Shown: positions 1 through 8,747 of the stretch, piece by piece | How the letters are laid out: every line of letters starts with the position of its first letter | How positions within the stretch are numbered: position 1 is the stretch's first letter | Made by a program: the position numbers and the translations under genes | Origin: a virus | DNA: 37,648 bases | Reading direction: 5' to 3' (one strand) | IMG/VR virus record: IMGVR_UViG_3300005613_000196 | Location: 1-37,648 of that record | The notes under the pieces: model-generated | What the model saw: the letters and a program-made list of their open reading frames with translations, nothing else | What the model was told of the DNA's origin: nothing | The model's database searches: none

Positions 1-57
1 GTAAAAAAAGCCGCAAGTTTTTCACAGACTTTTAAATAAATAAAATGCGTTCCACAA

Positions 58-1155
58 ATGCAAGTCAAATCCAGAATCAAAAAAATATCAAAGGTGAAGG
101 CATCGGAGATTCTTCCGAACCCGAAGAACTGGCGAACACATCCGGAAGAACAAAAAAACGCGATGATGGGCGCGTTTGCTGAAATCGGAAACATTGACGT
201 TCTGAAAGTTTTCGAAACACCAAAGGGATTAATGCTGGTCGATGGCCATCTCCGAACGGATATCCTCGGCGACAACGAAGTTGAAGTTGCGATCCTGGAC
301 TTGACTCAAGAGGAAGCCGACAAAGCACTTTTGACTTTTGATCCGATCGCAATTGCAGCGGCGGCCGACGAAAAGAAACTCGCCGAACTTATGGATGCGA
401 TCGACCTGGAATCAAAAGCTCTGGCTGGGATTCTGGAAAACATCGAGATTCCGGAAAGCAAAGGAACCGGCGAGGTGGTTGAAGTCGAACCGCAGATTTC
501 AAAAGCAGATGAGTTGAAGGAGAAGTGGGGAACAGCCGAGGGGCAATTGTGGTTGATCGAGGGGAACCAGGAGCACCGTCTGCTTTGTGGTGATTCGACA
601 AGTGCCGAGGATGTTGGGCGGTTGATGGGAGGAGAGAGGGCGGAATCTATGGTAACTGATCCTCCTTACGGAATCGGGATTGCTGCAAATCCAGTAAGGC
701 AAAAGCATAAAAAAAGTGAATGGGATGCGAAGCCAATTGAACCAGCTGGATTTTTATCTATGGTTCAATCATCAATAATCTGGGGGGGTAACTATTTCAA
801 GTTGCCTCCGGCGAAAGGTTTTTTTGTTTGGGATAAAAAACAGCCTGAAAACTTTACTCTTGCAATGTGTGAAATGGCTTGGACTAACATTGACTCAACT
901 GCAAAAATGTTTCGTCAATCTGTCACTTCGTATCAAAAAGAACATCCAACACAAAAACCAGTTGATCTTATTGCCTGGTGTATTGGATACGTCTCTGGCG
1001 CAATACTTGACCCATTCCTCGGCTCCGGAACCACCATGCTAGCGGCCGAACAACTCAACCGCAAGTGTTATGGAATGGAAATCTCACCAGCATATACGGC
1101 GGTGATTCTCCAACGCATGACCGACGCGGGTTGTAAATGCAAACTAAGCGAATAG
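58..1155 (+). CDS. ParB-like domain fused to beta-class DNA methyltransferase (N4-C/N6-A)
   Basis: The 365-residue protein has two parts. The N-terminal ~110 residues look like a ParB/Srx-type domain (NPKNW near 21-25, DGHLR at 62-66). The C-terminal part is an amino-methyltransferase with DPPY at 201-204 (catalytic motif IV) and DPFLGSGTT at 318-326 (AdoMet-binding motif I). DPPY preceding the AdoMet motif is the beta-class order; HPTQKP at 296-301 is the usual motif before it. No restriction partner is adjacent, so it is probably an orphan enzyme that modifies phage DNA against host restriction or influences packaging next to the terminase. The stretch at about 690-1010 is more AT-rich than its flanks, which suggests mosaic exchange of the specificity region. 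Target sequence cannot be read. The ATG at 58 is the only reasonable start. Confidence 0.9.
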   Translation: MQVKSRIKKISKVKASEILPNPKNWRTHPEEQKNAMMGAFAEIGNIDVLKVFETPKGLMLVDGHLRTDILGDNEVEVAILDLTQEEADKALLTFDPIAIAAAADEKKLAELMDAIDLESKALAGILENIEIPESKGTGEVVEVEPQISKADELKEKWGTAEGQLWLIEGNQEHRLLCGDSTSAEDVGRLMGGERAESMVTDPPYGIGIAANPVRQKHKKSEWDAKPIEPAGFLSMVQSSIIWGGNYFKLPPAKGFFVWDKKQPENFTLAMCEMAWTNIDSTAKMFRQSVTSYQKEHPTQKPVDLIAWCIGYVSGAILDPFLGSGTTMLAAEQLNRKCYGMEISPAYTAVILQRMTDAGCKCKLSE

Positions 1156-1159
1156 CAAT

Positions 1160-3334
1160 GTGGCAACTGTCAAAGAACTCGAACAGAAAGCAAAGGATCT
1201 AAAACGACTCCTGGCCGAAGCGAAAAAGATCGCGGGCAATTCAGGAGGCGGAGGATTTGATCACAATGCGTACCATCGGGAATATCAGAGCAAGAAGAAC
1301 GCGGCCGCTCGTGAGATCACAATTCGCAAATGTGCGGAACCAAACCGCCGTGCGGACTTACTGGCCGATCCGGTGGAGTACATCAAGTTCTATTTTGGCG
1401 AGAGATTTTGGCGGCCGATGTCTCGATCGCAAATTGAGACTATCAATTCAATCGTCGAAACCGCACGCATGGGATCGGATGAAATCTTTTGTGCTCCGCG
1501 CGGTGATTGGAAAACAGAAACGGCAAAAGCGATGATCAACTATCTGATCACTTCCGGAATCGTCTGCTTCCCAGTAATTATTGGATCGACCGCCGATGAT
1601 GCTCTGATGAAATTTAACGACATTAAATCACAGTTCGAAAAGAATGATCGACTCGCGGCCGACTTTCCGGAGATATGCGATCCGATCCATGCACTCGAAG
1701 GAGCACCGTCGAAAGCTCGCAAGCAAACGGTGAGCGGTGAACTTACGGATTTCTATTGGCAATCGAAGTTTGTCACGTTTCCGCACGTTGCCGAGGTTCC
1801 TGGAAGTGGAGTCAAAAGTCCTTTTTCAAAATGTGCGTTGACATATCGCGGATTAGATGCGGCAATTCGCGGGATCAATGTTTACGGTCGCCGGCCGGAC
1901 TTGGCGTTTTGCGACGATCTGGAGACGAGAGAATCAGCCGACTCCGACCATCAAACGGAGATCCGTGAGCGGTTGTTGGACAACGATGTTGCTGGACTCG
2001 CCGGCGGTGGAGAATCACTTCCTCGGATCGTGCTCGGAACCATTCAAAACAACAAATGTCTCACTCACAAAAAACTGATCGAATGGGGCGGCCGGCAATA
2101 CAAAGCGGTTGACAAGTGGCCGAGTGCTCGCGGGATGGAACTGGCGGAAGAATATATCGAGACCAGGAAAGCAGAGAAATCGGAAGGAACAAAGACTTAT
2201 CCGAATTCGCGAAAGTTCTACATAGAACACCGCCAGGATATCGAATCGGCCGTGGTGGTCGGCAACGAACATTGCTTTTCGTCCAAGACGGACAAAGAAG
2301 GTTTGCCGATTGAAGTTTCGACGTTTCAACGAGTCCTGAACAACGCGGCCGATAATGGCTGGTCTTACGTTTGGTGTGAACTTCAAAATGATCCACCGGA
2401 CGAAAAGAAAATCGAAACCATTGGTTTGACATCGGCCAAAGTAATGTCGCGAATTTCCGGTCTCAATCAAAAGGAATCCGACAAATACACGGAACTCACC
2501 ACCGCCGCGATCGACCTTGGAAAATACGCTTGCCATTGGGCCATTGTGGATTGGATGGAAGGATTAACCGGCCGAGTCACAAACTACGGTGTCGCCGAAG
2601 TACACAGCGAAGGAATCGGCGACGACAAAGCACAAACCGCAATGTCACTTCGATCCGCGTTAATGAATTTCAGGAGTGAACTACTCGGCGGTGAACTTTC
2701 AGAACGCAAGCCCGATATCGTTTTGATTGATTCATCGAACTTCACAGACACGGCGTATTCGTTCGTCAAAGAAATTGCGGCCGAGTCTTCAAATTTCTAT
2801 GCGATCAAAGGACTCTCACCATATCGCAGCTATCAGCGGATTGAGGGAAAGAGGATCGTCGGCAACCATTGGCATGCGAATTTACAAGAGAGAGACGCGG
2901 TTTGGTTGTATCTTCTCGACACCGATGCACTGAAAACGATGGTTCATCAAATGTGGGCGACTCCAACTTTCGACGAGGTGAATCAATACAATCCGCTTTC
3001 TCTCTCGCTTTACTCCTCGTTCACGGACGACGGGAAACCGAATCCAAGAAAGCATAATTCATTCGCAAAACACCAAGTCGCGGAGGAATACCGAGAGGAG
3101 TTCAAGCCAGGCAAGGGAATGATTCGCGGTTGGCACCAAAGCAACCCCAATAATCACTGGTTTGATTGTATGTATATGAATTTGGTCGCGAGCTTTATGA
3201 AGGGGATGAAACCGCCGTTCGAGCCAAATCCAATCCCAACACCACCACCATCGAAACAACCGGAACCACCGAAGACCGAAAGCCGCAGTGGTTACGCTCG
3301 CGGCCAAAAACCATTTCTAGCACGGAGAAGATAA
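1160..3334 (+). CDS. terL: terminase large subunit, ATPase plus RNase H-like nuclease
   Basis: This 724-residue protein is the DNA packaging motor. The ATPase part carries the Walker A region CAPRGDWKTE at 111-120 and a Walker B-like strand DLAFCDDLE at 247-255. The nuclease part has the spaced acidic residues expected of a large terminase: D452 in AAIDLGKY, D524 in IVLIDSSN, and D669 in HWFDC (666-670), resembling GpA-type terminases. The Walker A glycine before lysine is replaced by Trp117 (codon TGG at 1508-1510), which is atypical. The start is GTG at 1160, five bases after the methyltransferase stop; an ATG at 1158 is in another frame and closes after a few codons. The last ~50 residues are a proline-rich, basic tail. 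Position upstream of the portal supports the call. Confidence 0.9.
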   Translation: MATVKELEQKAKDLKRLLAEAKKIAGNSGGGGFDHNAYHREYQSKKNAAAREITIRKCAEPNRRADLLADPVEYIKFYFGERFWRPMSRSQIETINSIVETARMGSDEIFCAPRGDWKTETAKAMINYLITSGIVCFPVIIGSTADDALMKFNDIKSQFEKNDRLAADFPEICDPIHALEGAPSKARKQTVSGELTDFYWQSKFVTFPHVAEVPGSGVKSPFSKCALTYRGLDAAIRGINVYGRRPDLAFCDDLETRESADSDHQTEIRERLLDNDVAGLAGGGESLPRIVLGTIQNNKCLTHKKLIEWGGRQYKAVDKWPSARGMELAEEYIETRKAEKSEGTKTYPNSRKFYIEHRQDIESAVVVGNEHCFSSKTDKEGLPIEVSTFQRVLNNAADNGWSYVWCELQNDPPDEKKIETIGLTSAKVMSRISGLNQKESDKYTELTTAAIDLGKYACHWAIVDWMEGLTGRVTNYGVAEVHSEGIGDDKAQTAMSLRSALMNFRSELLGGELSERKPDIVLIDSSNFTDTAYSFVKEIAAESSNFYAIKGLSPYRSYQRIEGKRIVGNHWHANLQERDAVWLYLLDTDALKTMVHQMWATPTFDEVNQYNPLSLSLYSSFTDDGKPNPRKHNSFAKHQVAEEYREEFKPGKGMIRGWHQSNPNNHWFDCMYMNLVASFMKGMKPPFEPNPIPTPPPSKQPEPPKTESRSGYARGQKPFLARRR

Positions 3335-3336
3335 GA

Positions 3337-3828
3337 ATGAGCAAGGAAGACATGAAAGAAGCAAAAGAAGAGAAAGCCACAGCGGGTGAGCTCCCATCGG
3401 TGGAGTTGCCATCCACGGCGGAAAAACCGAAGCGGCGGCGACGAGTGAAAAAAGACGCGGTGGAGAATAAACCGCCGACCACGGTGATCGACAATGGAGA
3501 AGTGAAAGAGGCGGATCCAGCACCAACACCATCACCCGCAATCATTAAGTGGAGCGAACCGGAAACGGATTTGCCAGTGACCACGGGTGAAGTTTTGATT
3601 CAAATCCCCTATTGCATCGACAAGACAATCTACCCTCGGCGGCGATTTATGACCGCAATCCGCGAGATGACCGCCAAACAGCGATTCGGATTCCAAGTGC
3701 TCCTCGAAGGCATGAAGGATCAGGACACGAAATTAGAGATGGGCGGCCGAGTGACCAACCACGTGACCGCTTTGCGATCGATGTTGGAGAAGGTGGCGGA
3801 TGCTGTCAAAGGTGATTGTGATGGCTAA
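3337..3828 (+). CDS. hypothetical protein, basic/proline-rich N-terminus
   Basis: I do not recognise this 163-residue protein. The ATG at 3337 lies two bases after the terminase stop; the longer upstream reading would overlap the terminase by ~170 bp and is not favoured. The first ~75 residues are low complexity (Lys/Glu/Pro, with KPKRRRRVKK) and probably disordered. Residues ~80-160 are ordered and mostly helical (RRRFMTAIREMTAKQRFGF, then a helix ending in SMLEKVADAVK). The position directly after terL could suit an accessory packaging or head protein, but nothing in the sequence proves it. It overlaps the next gene by eight bases, so the two are probably translationally coupled. Confidence 0.65.
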   Translation: MSKEDMKEAKEEKATAGELPSVELPSTAEKPKRRRRVKKDAVENKPPTTVIDNGEVKEADPAPTPSPAIIKWSEPETDLPVTTGEVLIQIPYCIDKTIYPRRRFMTAIREMTAKQRFGFQVLLEGMKDQDTKLEMGGRVTNHVTALRSMLEKVADAVKGDCDG

Positions 3829-4129
3829 ACGAAAGAAACCAACACCACCGACACCACCCGCGCTCGATGATCTCCTGGAGGAATACGTTCCACCGCAAAA
3901 CAGAACCGGATATCTAGCCAAAGTTAGCGATGAGGTCTTGGAATTCATCACGCGAGCAGTCACCCGGTTTGAGAGCGGCGAATTAAGGGACAAATTCCCT
4001 AACTATTCGAAACTCGGCGAATGGTTGCATGAGACTTTGAGCCAAGTTCGGCCGGATGGATTCCCAAAAATAACGGTCAAGTATTTCACCGAAGTGATCA
4101 AAACACTGAAAAAGAACGATGTTGGATAA
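3821..4129 (+). CDS. small hypothetical protein, possible DNA-binding helices
   Basis: 102 residues from the ATG at 3821, which overlaps the preceding stop by eight bases; an upstream ATG at 3800 would overlap more and is less likely. The N-terminus is basic and proline-rich (MAKRKKPTPPTPP). The rest is predicted helical: a helix around LAKVSDEVLEFITRAV, then KFPNYSKLGEWLHETL and ITVKYFTEVIKTLKK, a spacing compatible with a helix-turn-helix. A small DNA-binding protein beside terL could be a displaced small terminase subunit, but no family signature confirms this. Its end overlaps the phosphoesterase start by 11 bases. Confidence 0.6.
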   Translation: MAKRKKPTPPTPPALDDLLEEYVPPQNRTGYLAKVSDEVLEFITRAVTRFESGELRDKFPNYSKLGEWLHETLSQVRPDGFPKITVKYFTEVIKTLKKNDVG

Positions 4130-5087
4130 AGCCCTTGATGAATACGACCCGAACGTGGAATTGAAAGCTCGGTTGAAAGAATCCGAGGCGAAAAACAAGT
4201 TGCTTGAGTCCCAATTGAATATGGCATCAAAGCAACTCGAAAGATCCAACGCCGCGAAGTTCAAATTATCACTCGGCAAATCGAAGAAAAAGAAAGGAAG
4301 CGGATTTTGCCGGGTGATCATCCCAGATTCCCACGGCTCCGCGATCAATAAAAAAGCAGCTAATGCGTTTTTGGGTGACCTAGACTATATCAAGCCAGCA
4401 GAGATAGTGATGCTTGGCGATCACATCGATTGCGGTGGGTTCCTCGCGCAGCACCATACCCTTGGATATGTCGCCCAAACGGAATACAGTTTCATCGATG
4501 ACGCGATTGCGGCCAATGTCTTTCTGGATGAAATCCAAAAGCGAACGGGAAAAGTTGAAACCGATTATCTTGAAGGGAATCACGAGCGGCGGATCGAAAA
4601 TTGGATTGTGACGCAAACGCTTGGAAAGAAAAAGGACGCTCAATTTCTTCAATCCATGTTCTCCATTGAATCCACGTTGAACATCTCGAAGCGAGGATTC
4701 CGGTTGATTGAACAGGGGAAATTTTACGACAAGGTGAAACTTCCCGCGACAATCAAAAAAGGCAATTGCTATTTCACCCACGGAAGCAGCACGGCAAAAC
4801 ACGCGGCCGCCGTTCATGTTGCGAAATTTGGTGGAAACGTGGTCTATGGTCACACTCACCGCGCGGACTCATACATCGGGAAGAATGTCAAAGATGGAAT
4901 GATTGGCGCGTGGTGCCCTGGGTGCCTATCGGAGTTACAACCGCTTTGGCAACACACCAACCCAACAGACTGGAGCAATGGTTACGGATTGCAGATGGTT
5001 AAAAGCAACGGTCGATTTCTCCATATCAATGTCCCAATCGTAAATGGTATCAGTCTCCTCAGTCCCTTGATCGATGAGTTGAAATAA
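4119..5087 (+). CDS. calcineurin-like metallophosphoesterase
   Basis: 322 residues with all blocks of the calcineurin-like phosphoesterase fold in order: PDSHG (69-73; the usual DxH), GDHID (100-104; GDxxD), GNHE (153-156), a lone His in FTHGSS (221) and GHTH (244-247). These residues coordinate a di-metal centre that hydrolyses phosphoesters. The first ~60 residues form a charged helix, probably a coiled coil, ending in a lysine run. Such enzymes are frequent in phages near the packaging genes or in DNA metabolism; the substrate (nucleic acid, nucleotide or protein) cannot be inferred. The start overlaps the previous gene by 11 bases and the stop overlaps the next start (TAATG). Confidence 0.88.
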   Translation: MLDKALDEYDPNVELKARLKESEAKNKLLESQLNMASKQLERSNAAKFKLSLGKSKKKKGSGFCRVIIPDSHGSAINKKAANAFLGDLDYIKPAEIVMLGDHIDCGGFLAQHHTLGYVAQTEYSFIDDAIAANVFLDEIQKRTGKVETDYLEGNHERRIENWIVTQTLGKKKDAQFLQSMFSIESTLNISKRGFRLIEQGKFYDKVKLPATIKKGNCYFTHGSSTAKHAAAVHVAKFGGNVVYGHTHRADSYIGKNVKDGMIGAWCPGCLSELQPLWQHTNPTDWSNGYGLQMVKSNGRFLHINVPIVNGISLLSPLIDELK

Positions 5088-5374
5088 TGAGAACGGCCGA
5101 ATTCCACATCAAACTTTCAGATGAAACATGGACGATTCGATTTGTGACCATGAAAGAACTCGGCGGCAAAAAATGGGGCGATTGCGATAGGGATTCCAAG
5201 CTCATTCGTGTTTATCGCGGTTTGAAAAGTTTCGATCAAATGGACACGATCATCCACGAGATCCGCCATGCCCAAGCTCCACACGAAACCGAGGAGCACA
5301 TCAACCGCACGAGCACCGAGATCGCGGCGGCGCTCGGACTTGCTGGATTTACCCGGCCAGAAAAAAAACCTTAA
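5087..5374 (+). CDS. small HExxH putative zinc metalloprotease
   Basis: 95 residues with a zinc-binding HEIRH motif at 57-61 on a predicted helix (MDTIIHEIRHAQ), followed by a second helix with acidic residues (HETEEHINRTSTEI) that could supply the third ligand. The size and layout resemble the small SprT/M78-like metallopeptidase domains of phages. The role is unknown; possibilities include structural-protein processing or cleavage of a host regulator. The ATG overlaps the phosphoesterase stop (TAATGA), so translation is coupled. The C-terminus is basic (TRPEKKP). Confidence 0.7.
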   Translation: MRTAEFHIKLSDETWTIRFVTMKELGGKKWGDCDRDSKLIRVYRGLKSFDQMDTIIHEIRHAQAPHETEEHINRTSTEIAAALGLAGFTRPEKKP

Positions 5375-5425
5375 AAAAATTGCTGCAAATCGATTCTTGC
5401 AAATTCTAGCCATAATAATTCCAGC

Positions 5426-5701
5426 ATGGCTACAGTTTCAGAATTAACGACATTGCTCGAAGCCGCGCTTGATTACGAAGAAGCCGCCAGCTTGTCAAAA
5501 GCTAAATCGGTGATTACCTACGTGAATCAATTACTTCTCAAGCGGCCTCAAAGTTCAGGTCATGCCGGTTCGAGCATTTCATACGACACCGCGACTCTAC
5601 AGCAATTGCGCGACGATGCTCGCGTGTATGTCAAAGCCAAATCTTCAACCTCATCTTCTGGGGTTCGCTTCCTCGGTCCTTCCGCTACTTTCCGAGGTTA
5701 A
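5426..5701 (+). CDS. gpW-like head-tail joining protein (putative)
   Basis: 91 residues, two helices separated by a Ser/Gly-rich turn: an N-terminal helix (SELTTLLEAALDYEEAASLS), then LQQLRDDARVYVKAK, then a Ser-rich tail. Size, fold pattern and position between terminase and portal match the lambda gpW slot. gpW is a small head-completion protein that stabilises packaged DNA and forms part of the tail attachment site. Sequence identity to gpW is not evident by eye, so the call rests mainly on synteny. It starts 51 bases after the previous stop with no clear Shine-Dalgarno site and ends two bases before the portal ATG. Confidence 0.55.
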   Translation: MATVSELTTLLEAALDYEEAASLSKAKSVITYVNQLLLKRPQSSGHAGSSISYDTATLQQLRDDARVYVKAKSSTSSSGVRFLGPSATFRG

Positions 5702-5703
5702 TC

Positions 5704-7368
5704 ATGTCATTCTCAAGGGCAGAAAATAAAACATTAAATCACGCAATCGCGTCTTTCAATACAGCTTACGGTGATTATAAAGCCACAAAGAAAGGGCGAT
5801 TCAACCAGCGGAGAGCAAACATTGCTCCAATGGGATCCTCGGCCGATTATCACATCCGGTCGGAATATCAGTTCTACCAATTGATCGAAGATTGTTATGA
5901 CCTGGAAAGAAATGATTCCGTTGTCGGAATGCTCCTCAATCGTCGCGTTTCAAATGTTGTGCAAGATGGATTTCGACTGGAAGCGACCACGGGTGATGAG
6001 GGACTTAACACCGCGATCAAGGAGCGATGGCTGGACTGGGCGAACGATCCGGAACAGTGCGACATCTCCGGCGAGTCATGTTGGCATGATTTCGAAGTTG
6101 CGAACGACTGGACTCACTTGCTCGCGGGCGATTGCGGAACGAGCGTCACGGAATCCGGGCACCTTCAATTCTTCGAACCGTACCTGATCAGGAACGACCA
6201 CGGTGATTCATCACCCGATGGCCGAGAGATCGTGCTTGGTGTTGAGCTGGATGAGAACCGCCGGCGAAATCAATACTACATCGCAGAAGATATCCTTGAT
6301 CCATACAAAACGACGTTCAACGAATTCGCACCAATCCAGACGAGAGATGAATTCGGAAACCGCCAGTTCGTCCACATGTACAACAACAAGCGACTCTCGA
6401 TGACTCGCGGCGTAAGTGCGTTTGCTCCGATCTTCGAACTCACTGGAATGCTTGAGGATGTGAACTTTGCGAAACTCGTGCAACAACAAATCGTTTCTTG
6501 CGTTGCTTTCCTCATTAACGAAACGGTCGAATCTTCCGGATTGCCATCAACCACAAATCAATTCGGTAATCAAACGACCGGAACATCGGCGGCCGGGGAC
6601 ACTCAACTCTTCGATCAAGTCGAACCCGGGATGGAGGTCAAACCGGGACCGGGGAAAACGGTTTCGGGATTCTCACCAAACATTCCAAACGCCGAATACT
6701 TTCAGCAATATCGGTTGATCCTTCAATTGATTTGTGGAAATCTCGATCTACCACTCTCCGTTGGAATGATGGATTCTAGTGAGACCAACTTCCACGGATT
6801 TATCGGCGCGGCAAACGAAGCCAAAAAACTCTGGCGGAACTCGCAACGCAACCTGGACAAAAAGGTTCATCGGAACATCTATATCGCAAAGGTGCTCCAA
6901 TTCGCTCAAGAAGATCGAGCAATGGCCGAGGCTTTGACGAAATATGGAATCGAAAAGTTCACCTCTCACATATGGCACAAACCAGTTTGGCAATCAGTCA
7001 AACCGCTGGATGACACGAACGACCGGTTGATGAGATTGCGAAACGCGATCATCTCACCGTCACGAATGCACGCGGAGTTAAATACGGATTACGAAGAACA
7101 CGTTTCCGAGACGATCCGTGACAACTCATTTGCAATTCGAGCCGCGAAACTTGAAGCGATCGAGATCAACACCGATCCGCAATTTCAAGATGGGCAGCCG
7201 GTTCACTGGCAGCAACTTTATCCAATGCCGACTCCGGACGGAATGCAATCGACAACCCAAGTTGAAACGAATCCAGAACCGATTGAAGACGCGGGAGAGG
7301 ATGACGGAGCAAGCGACAATCCTCAGCCATCGAATCGGATCAACGCTTTACTAGGGAGTGAAAATTGA
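5704..7368 (+). CDS. portal protein, lambda gpB-like
   Basis: 554 residues, the usual size for lambda-family portals. It would form the dodecameric ring at one capsid vertex through which DNA enters and to which the tail attaches. Family-like segments are ERNDSVVGMLLNRRVSNVV near the N-terminus, a central WxxDPEQCDxxG-type region, GRQF/FVHMY and DVNFAKLVQQQ, and the late MMDSSETNFHGF block typical of lambda portals. The C-terminus is acidic and low complexity. The ATG at 5704 has GAGG seven bases upstream. The stop TGA (7366-7368) overlaps the TTG start of the protease gene. Confidence 0.88.
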   Translation: MSFSRAENKTLNHAIASFNTAYGDYKATKKGRFNQRRANIAPMGSSADYHIRSEYQFYQLIEDCYDLERNDSVVGMLLNRRVSNVVQDGFRLEATTGDEGLNTAIKERWLDWANDPEQCDISGESCWHDFEVANDWTHLLAGDCGTSVTESGHLQFFEPYLIRNDHGDSSPDGREIVLGVELDENRRRNQYYIAEDILDPYKTTFNEFAPIQTRDEFGNRQFVHMYNNKRLSMTRGVSAFAPIFELTGMLEDVNFAKLVQQQIVSCVAFLINETVESSGLPSTTNQFGNQTTGTSAAGDTQLFDQVEPGMEVKPGPGKTVSGFSPNIPNAEYFQQYRLILQLICGNLDLPLSVGMMDSSETNFHGFIGAANEAKKLWRNSQRNLDKKVHRNIYIAKVLQFAQEDRAMAEALTKYGIEKFTSHIWHKPVWQSVKPLDDTNDRLMRLRNAIISPSRMHAELNTDYEEHVSETIRDNSFAIRAAKLEAIEINTDPQFQDGQPVHWQQLYPMPTPDGMQSTTQVETNPEPIEDAGEDDGASDNPQPSNRINALLGSEN

Positions 7369-8684
7369 ATCCAGAGATACGAATTTACGGACCAATCGGC
7401 GGCAATGACGAGAACGCGAACACCGTCAAGTCGATCAGTGATCAACTTGATGCGATCGGCGAAGCGGAAGAAATCGACGTTTTGATCAATTCGGATGGTG
7501 GTTCCGTTTCCCAAGGGATCGGAATCGTCAAGCTACTCAAAAAGCACCCGGCAAAAATTCACACGGTTGTCCAAGGCGGCGCGTGCTCGATCGCGGGCTA
7601 CATCGCTTGCAGCGGAGACCGGCGGACGATCGAAAAGGATTCCATCTTCCATATCCACGGTCCGCAAGTTGGAACGGAAGGGAACTTGAACGATCACGAG
7701 AAAAGCGTTGAGTTGTTGCGAATTGCAACAGATTCAATGGCCTCTGTTTATTCGGAACTCACCGGACAATCCACGGACGAGATCGCGGAAATCTTCAAAT
7801 CAGAGAACTATTTCTCAGCCGAACAAGCGGTTGAACTTGGTTACTTCACTGAACTCGGTAATGCGACACCGCTCGCCGCGCTAATCAATACAAAGAAATT
7901 TTCAGTTCCAGAAAGGTTTGCGGCTGCGTTGGCCCGACGTTCGGAACCAAACCCCAGGGATATCGACGAAATGTCAAAAACACCCGCAAGCCTTGAAGAC
8001 CTTGAGGCAAAGTTGACCGGAGCATCGGCCGAATTCTTGGTTGATCAACTAAAGTCAAAAGTCTCAATTGATGAGGCAAAAGATAACTTCATCAAAACAT
8101 TGCAAGCGAAGAACCAAAAGCTCCAGGCTGAGGTTGATAATGCAAAGGCAATGGAAGATGAGGATGAAGAGGAAGTCACCGCCGAGGAACCGGAAGAGCC
8201 GGTTGTGAGTGGTGTCACGGCCGAAGAGATCCTCGCTGTTCTCCAATCCATGCTCGATCCAGGCGATGAAGAAATGGTCGCCGAGGAAGAAGAAGAAGAA
8301 GTCGAAGCAATGGAAGACGATGAGGCTGTTGCAATGGACGATGACGAGGCAGAAGCCAACAGCGAAGAAGATGTCACGGCTGAGCTACTAGCAAAAATTG
8401 CTGGTCGATTGAACTCAAAAAAGACAGTTGCAAAAAAGAAGCCAACCGCCAAATCAAAACAAACTGGCAAATGGAACTTCAAAGGTGCTCGTGCTGTTCG
8501 AACCTCAACCGCAAACGCGGCGGCCGTTGCAAAGATCACCGCAACCGCTCATGTCAAAAAGTTGGTTGATGCTCGGATGAAAGAAACCGGCAAAAAGAAG
8601 CATGAGGTGATTCGGGCGATCTTCAAAGAGGAACCAAAACTTCACGATCGATACCTTGCAGAGGCAAACGCCTCGAAGAAGTAA
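7365..8684 (+). CDS. ClpP-like (S14) capsid maturation protease with C-terminal scaffold-like region
   Basis: 439 residues. Residues 1-165 have the ClpP fold of phage prohead proteases: INSDGGSVSQG, the nucleophile block GGACSIAGYIA (Ser75) and FHIHGP with His98. The position of the usual third catalytic residue, Asp in ClpP (RDRF), is Asn148 here (SENYF), with Glu147 adjacent. Residues ~200-345 are a low-complexity acidic linker and ~345-439 a basic region (KKTVAKKKPTAKSK). Together they resemble the lambda C/Nu3 arrangement, where the protease tail serves as scaffold. The start is TTG at 7365, overlapping the portal stop. An internal ATG at 7971 preceded by AGGGA could yield the scaffold alone. 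Confidence 0.85.
   Translation: MNPEIRIYGPIGGNDENANTVKSISDQLDAIGEAEEIDVLINSDGGSVSQGIGIVKLLKKHPAKIHTVVQGGACSIAGYIACSGDRRTIEKDSIFHIHGPQVGTEGNLNDHEKSVELLRIATDSMASVYSELTGQSTDEIAEIFKSENYFSAEQAVELGYFTELGNATPLAALINTKKFSVPERFAAALARRSEPNPRDIDEMSKTPASLEDLEAKLTGASAEFLVDQLKSKVSIDEAKDNFIKTLQAKNQKLQAEVDNAKAMEDEDEEEVTAEEPEEPVVSGVTAEEILAVLQSMLDPGDEEMVAEEEEEEVEAMEDDEAVAMDDDEAEANSEEDVTAELLAKIAGRLNSKKTVAKKKPTAKSKQTGKWNFKGARAVRTSTANAAAVAKITATAHVKKLVDARMKETGKKKHEVIRAIFKEEPKLHDRYLAEANASKK
7971..8684 (+). CDS. possible internally initiated scaffold protein (Nu3-like), in frame within the protease gene
   Basis: An in-frame ATG at 7971 (MSKTPASLEDLEAKL) follows an AGGGA sequence by ten bases and would give a 237-residue protein containing only the helical, acidic and lysine-rich tail. 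In lambda the scaffold Nu3 is made in just this way from within gene C. The sequence shows the start and the charge pattern; independent translation is inferred. Confidence 0.35.
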   Translation: MSKTPASLEDLEAKLTGASAEFLVDQLKSKVSIDEAKDNFIKTLQAKNQKLQAEVDNAKAMEDEDEEEVTAEEPEEPVVSGVTAEEILAVLQSMLDPGDEEMVAEEEEEEVEAMEDDEAVAMDDDEAEANSEEDVTAELLAKIAGRLNSKKTVAKKKPTAKSKQTGKWNFKGARAVRTSTANAAAVAKITATAHVKKLVDARMKETGKKKHEVIRAIFKEEPKLHDRYLAEANASKK

Positions 8685-8747
8685 TCCATCCTTCGAGTCA
8701 ATCAATCTTTCAATTTTGCAAATCAAAAAATTCAAGAGGTTCAAACA

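Noticed and set aside
1-57. AT-rich leader as a promoter for the methyltransferase gene
   Set aside because: No -35/-10 pair with acceptable spacing was found.
2015-2536. Leftward ORF of 173 codons within the terminase gene
   Set aside because: Shadow of a well-supported terminase; no ribosome site or family pattern.
5375-5425. Promoter before the gpW-like gene (CATAAT with TTGCTG or TTGCAA)
   Set aside because: Spacer lengths are wrong (25 and 8 bases), so only the -10-like sequence remains.
8045-8539. Leftward ORF of 164 codons rich in Ser and Ala
   Set aside because: It is the antisense reading of the acidic Glu/Asp-rich linker in the protease gene; low complexity only.
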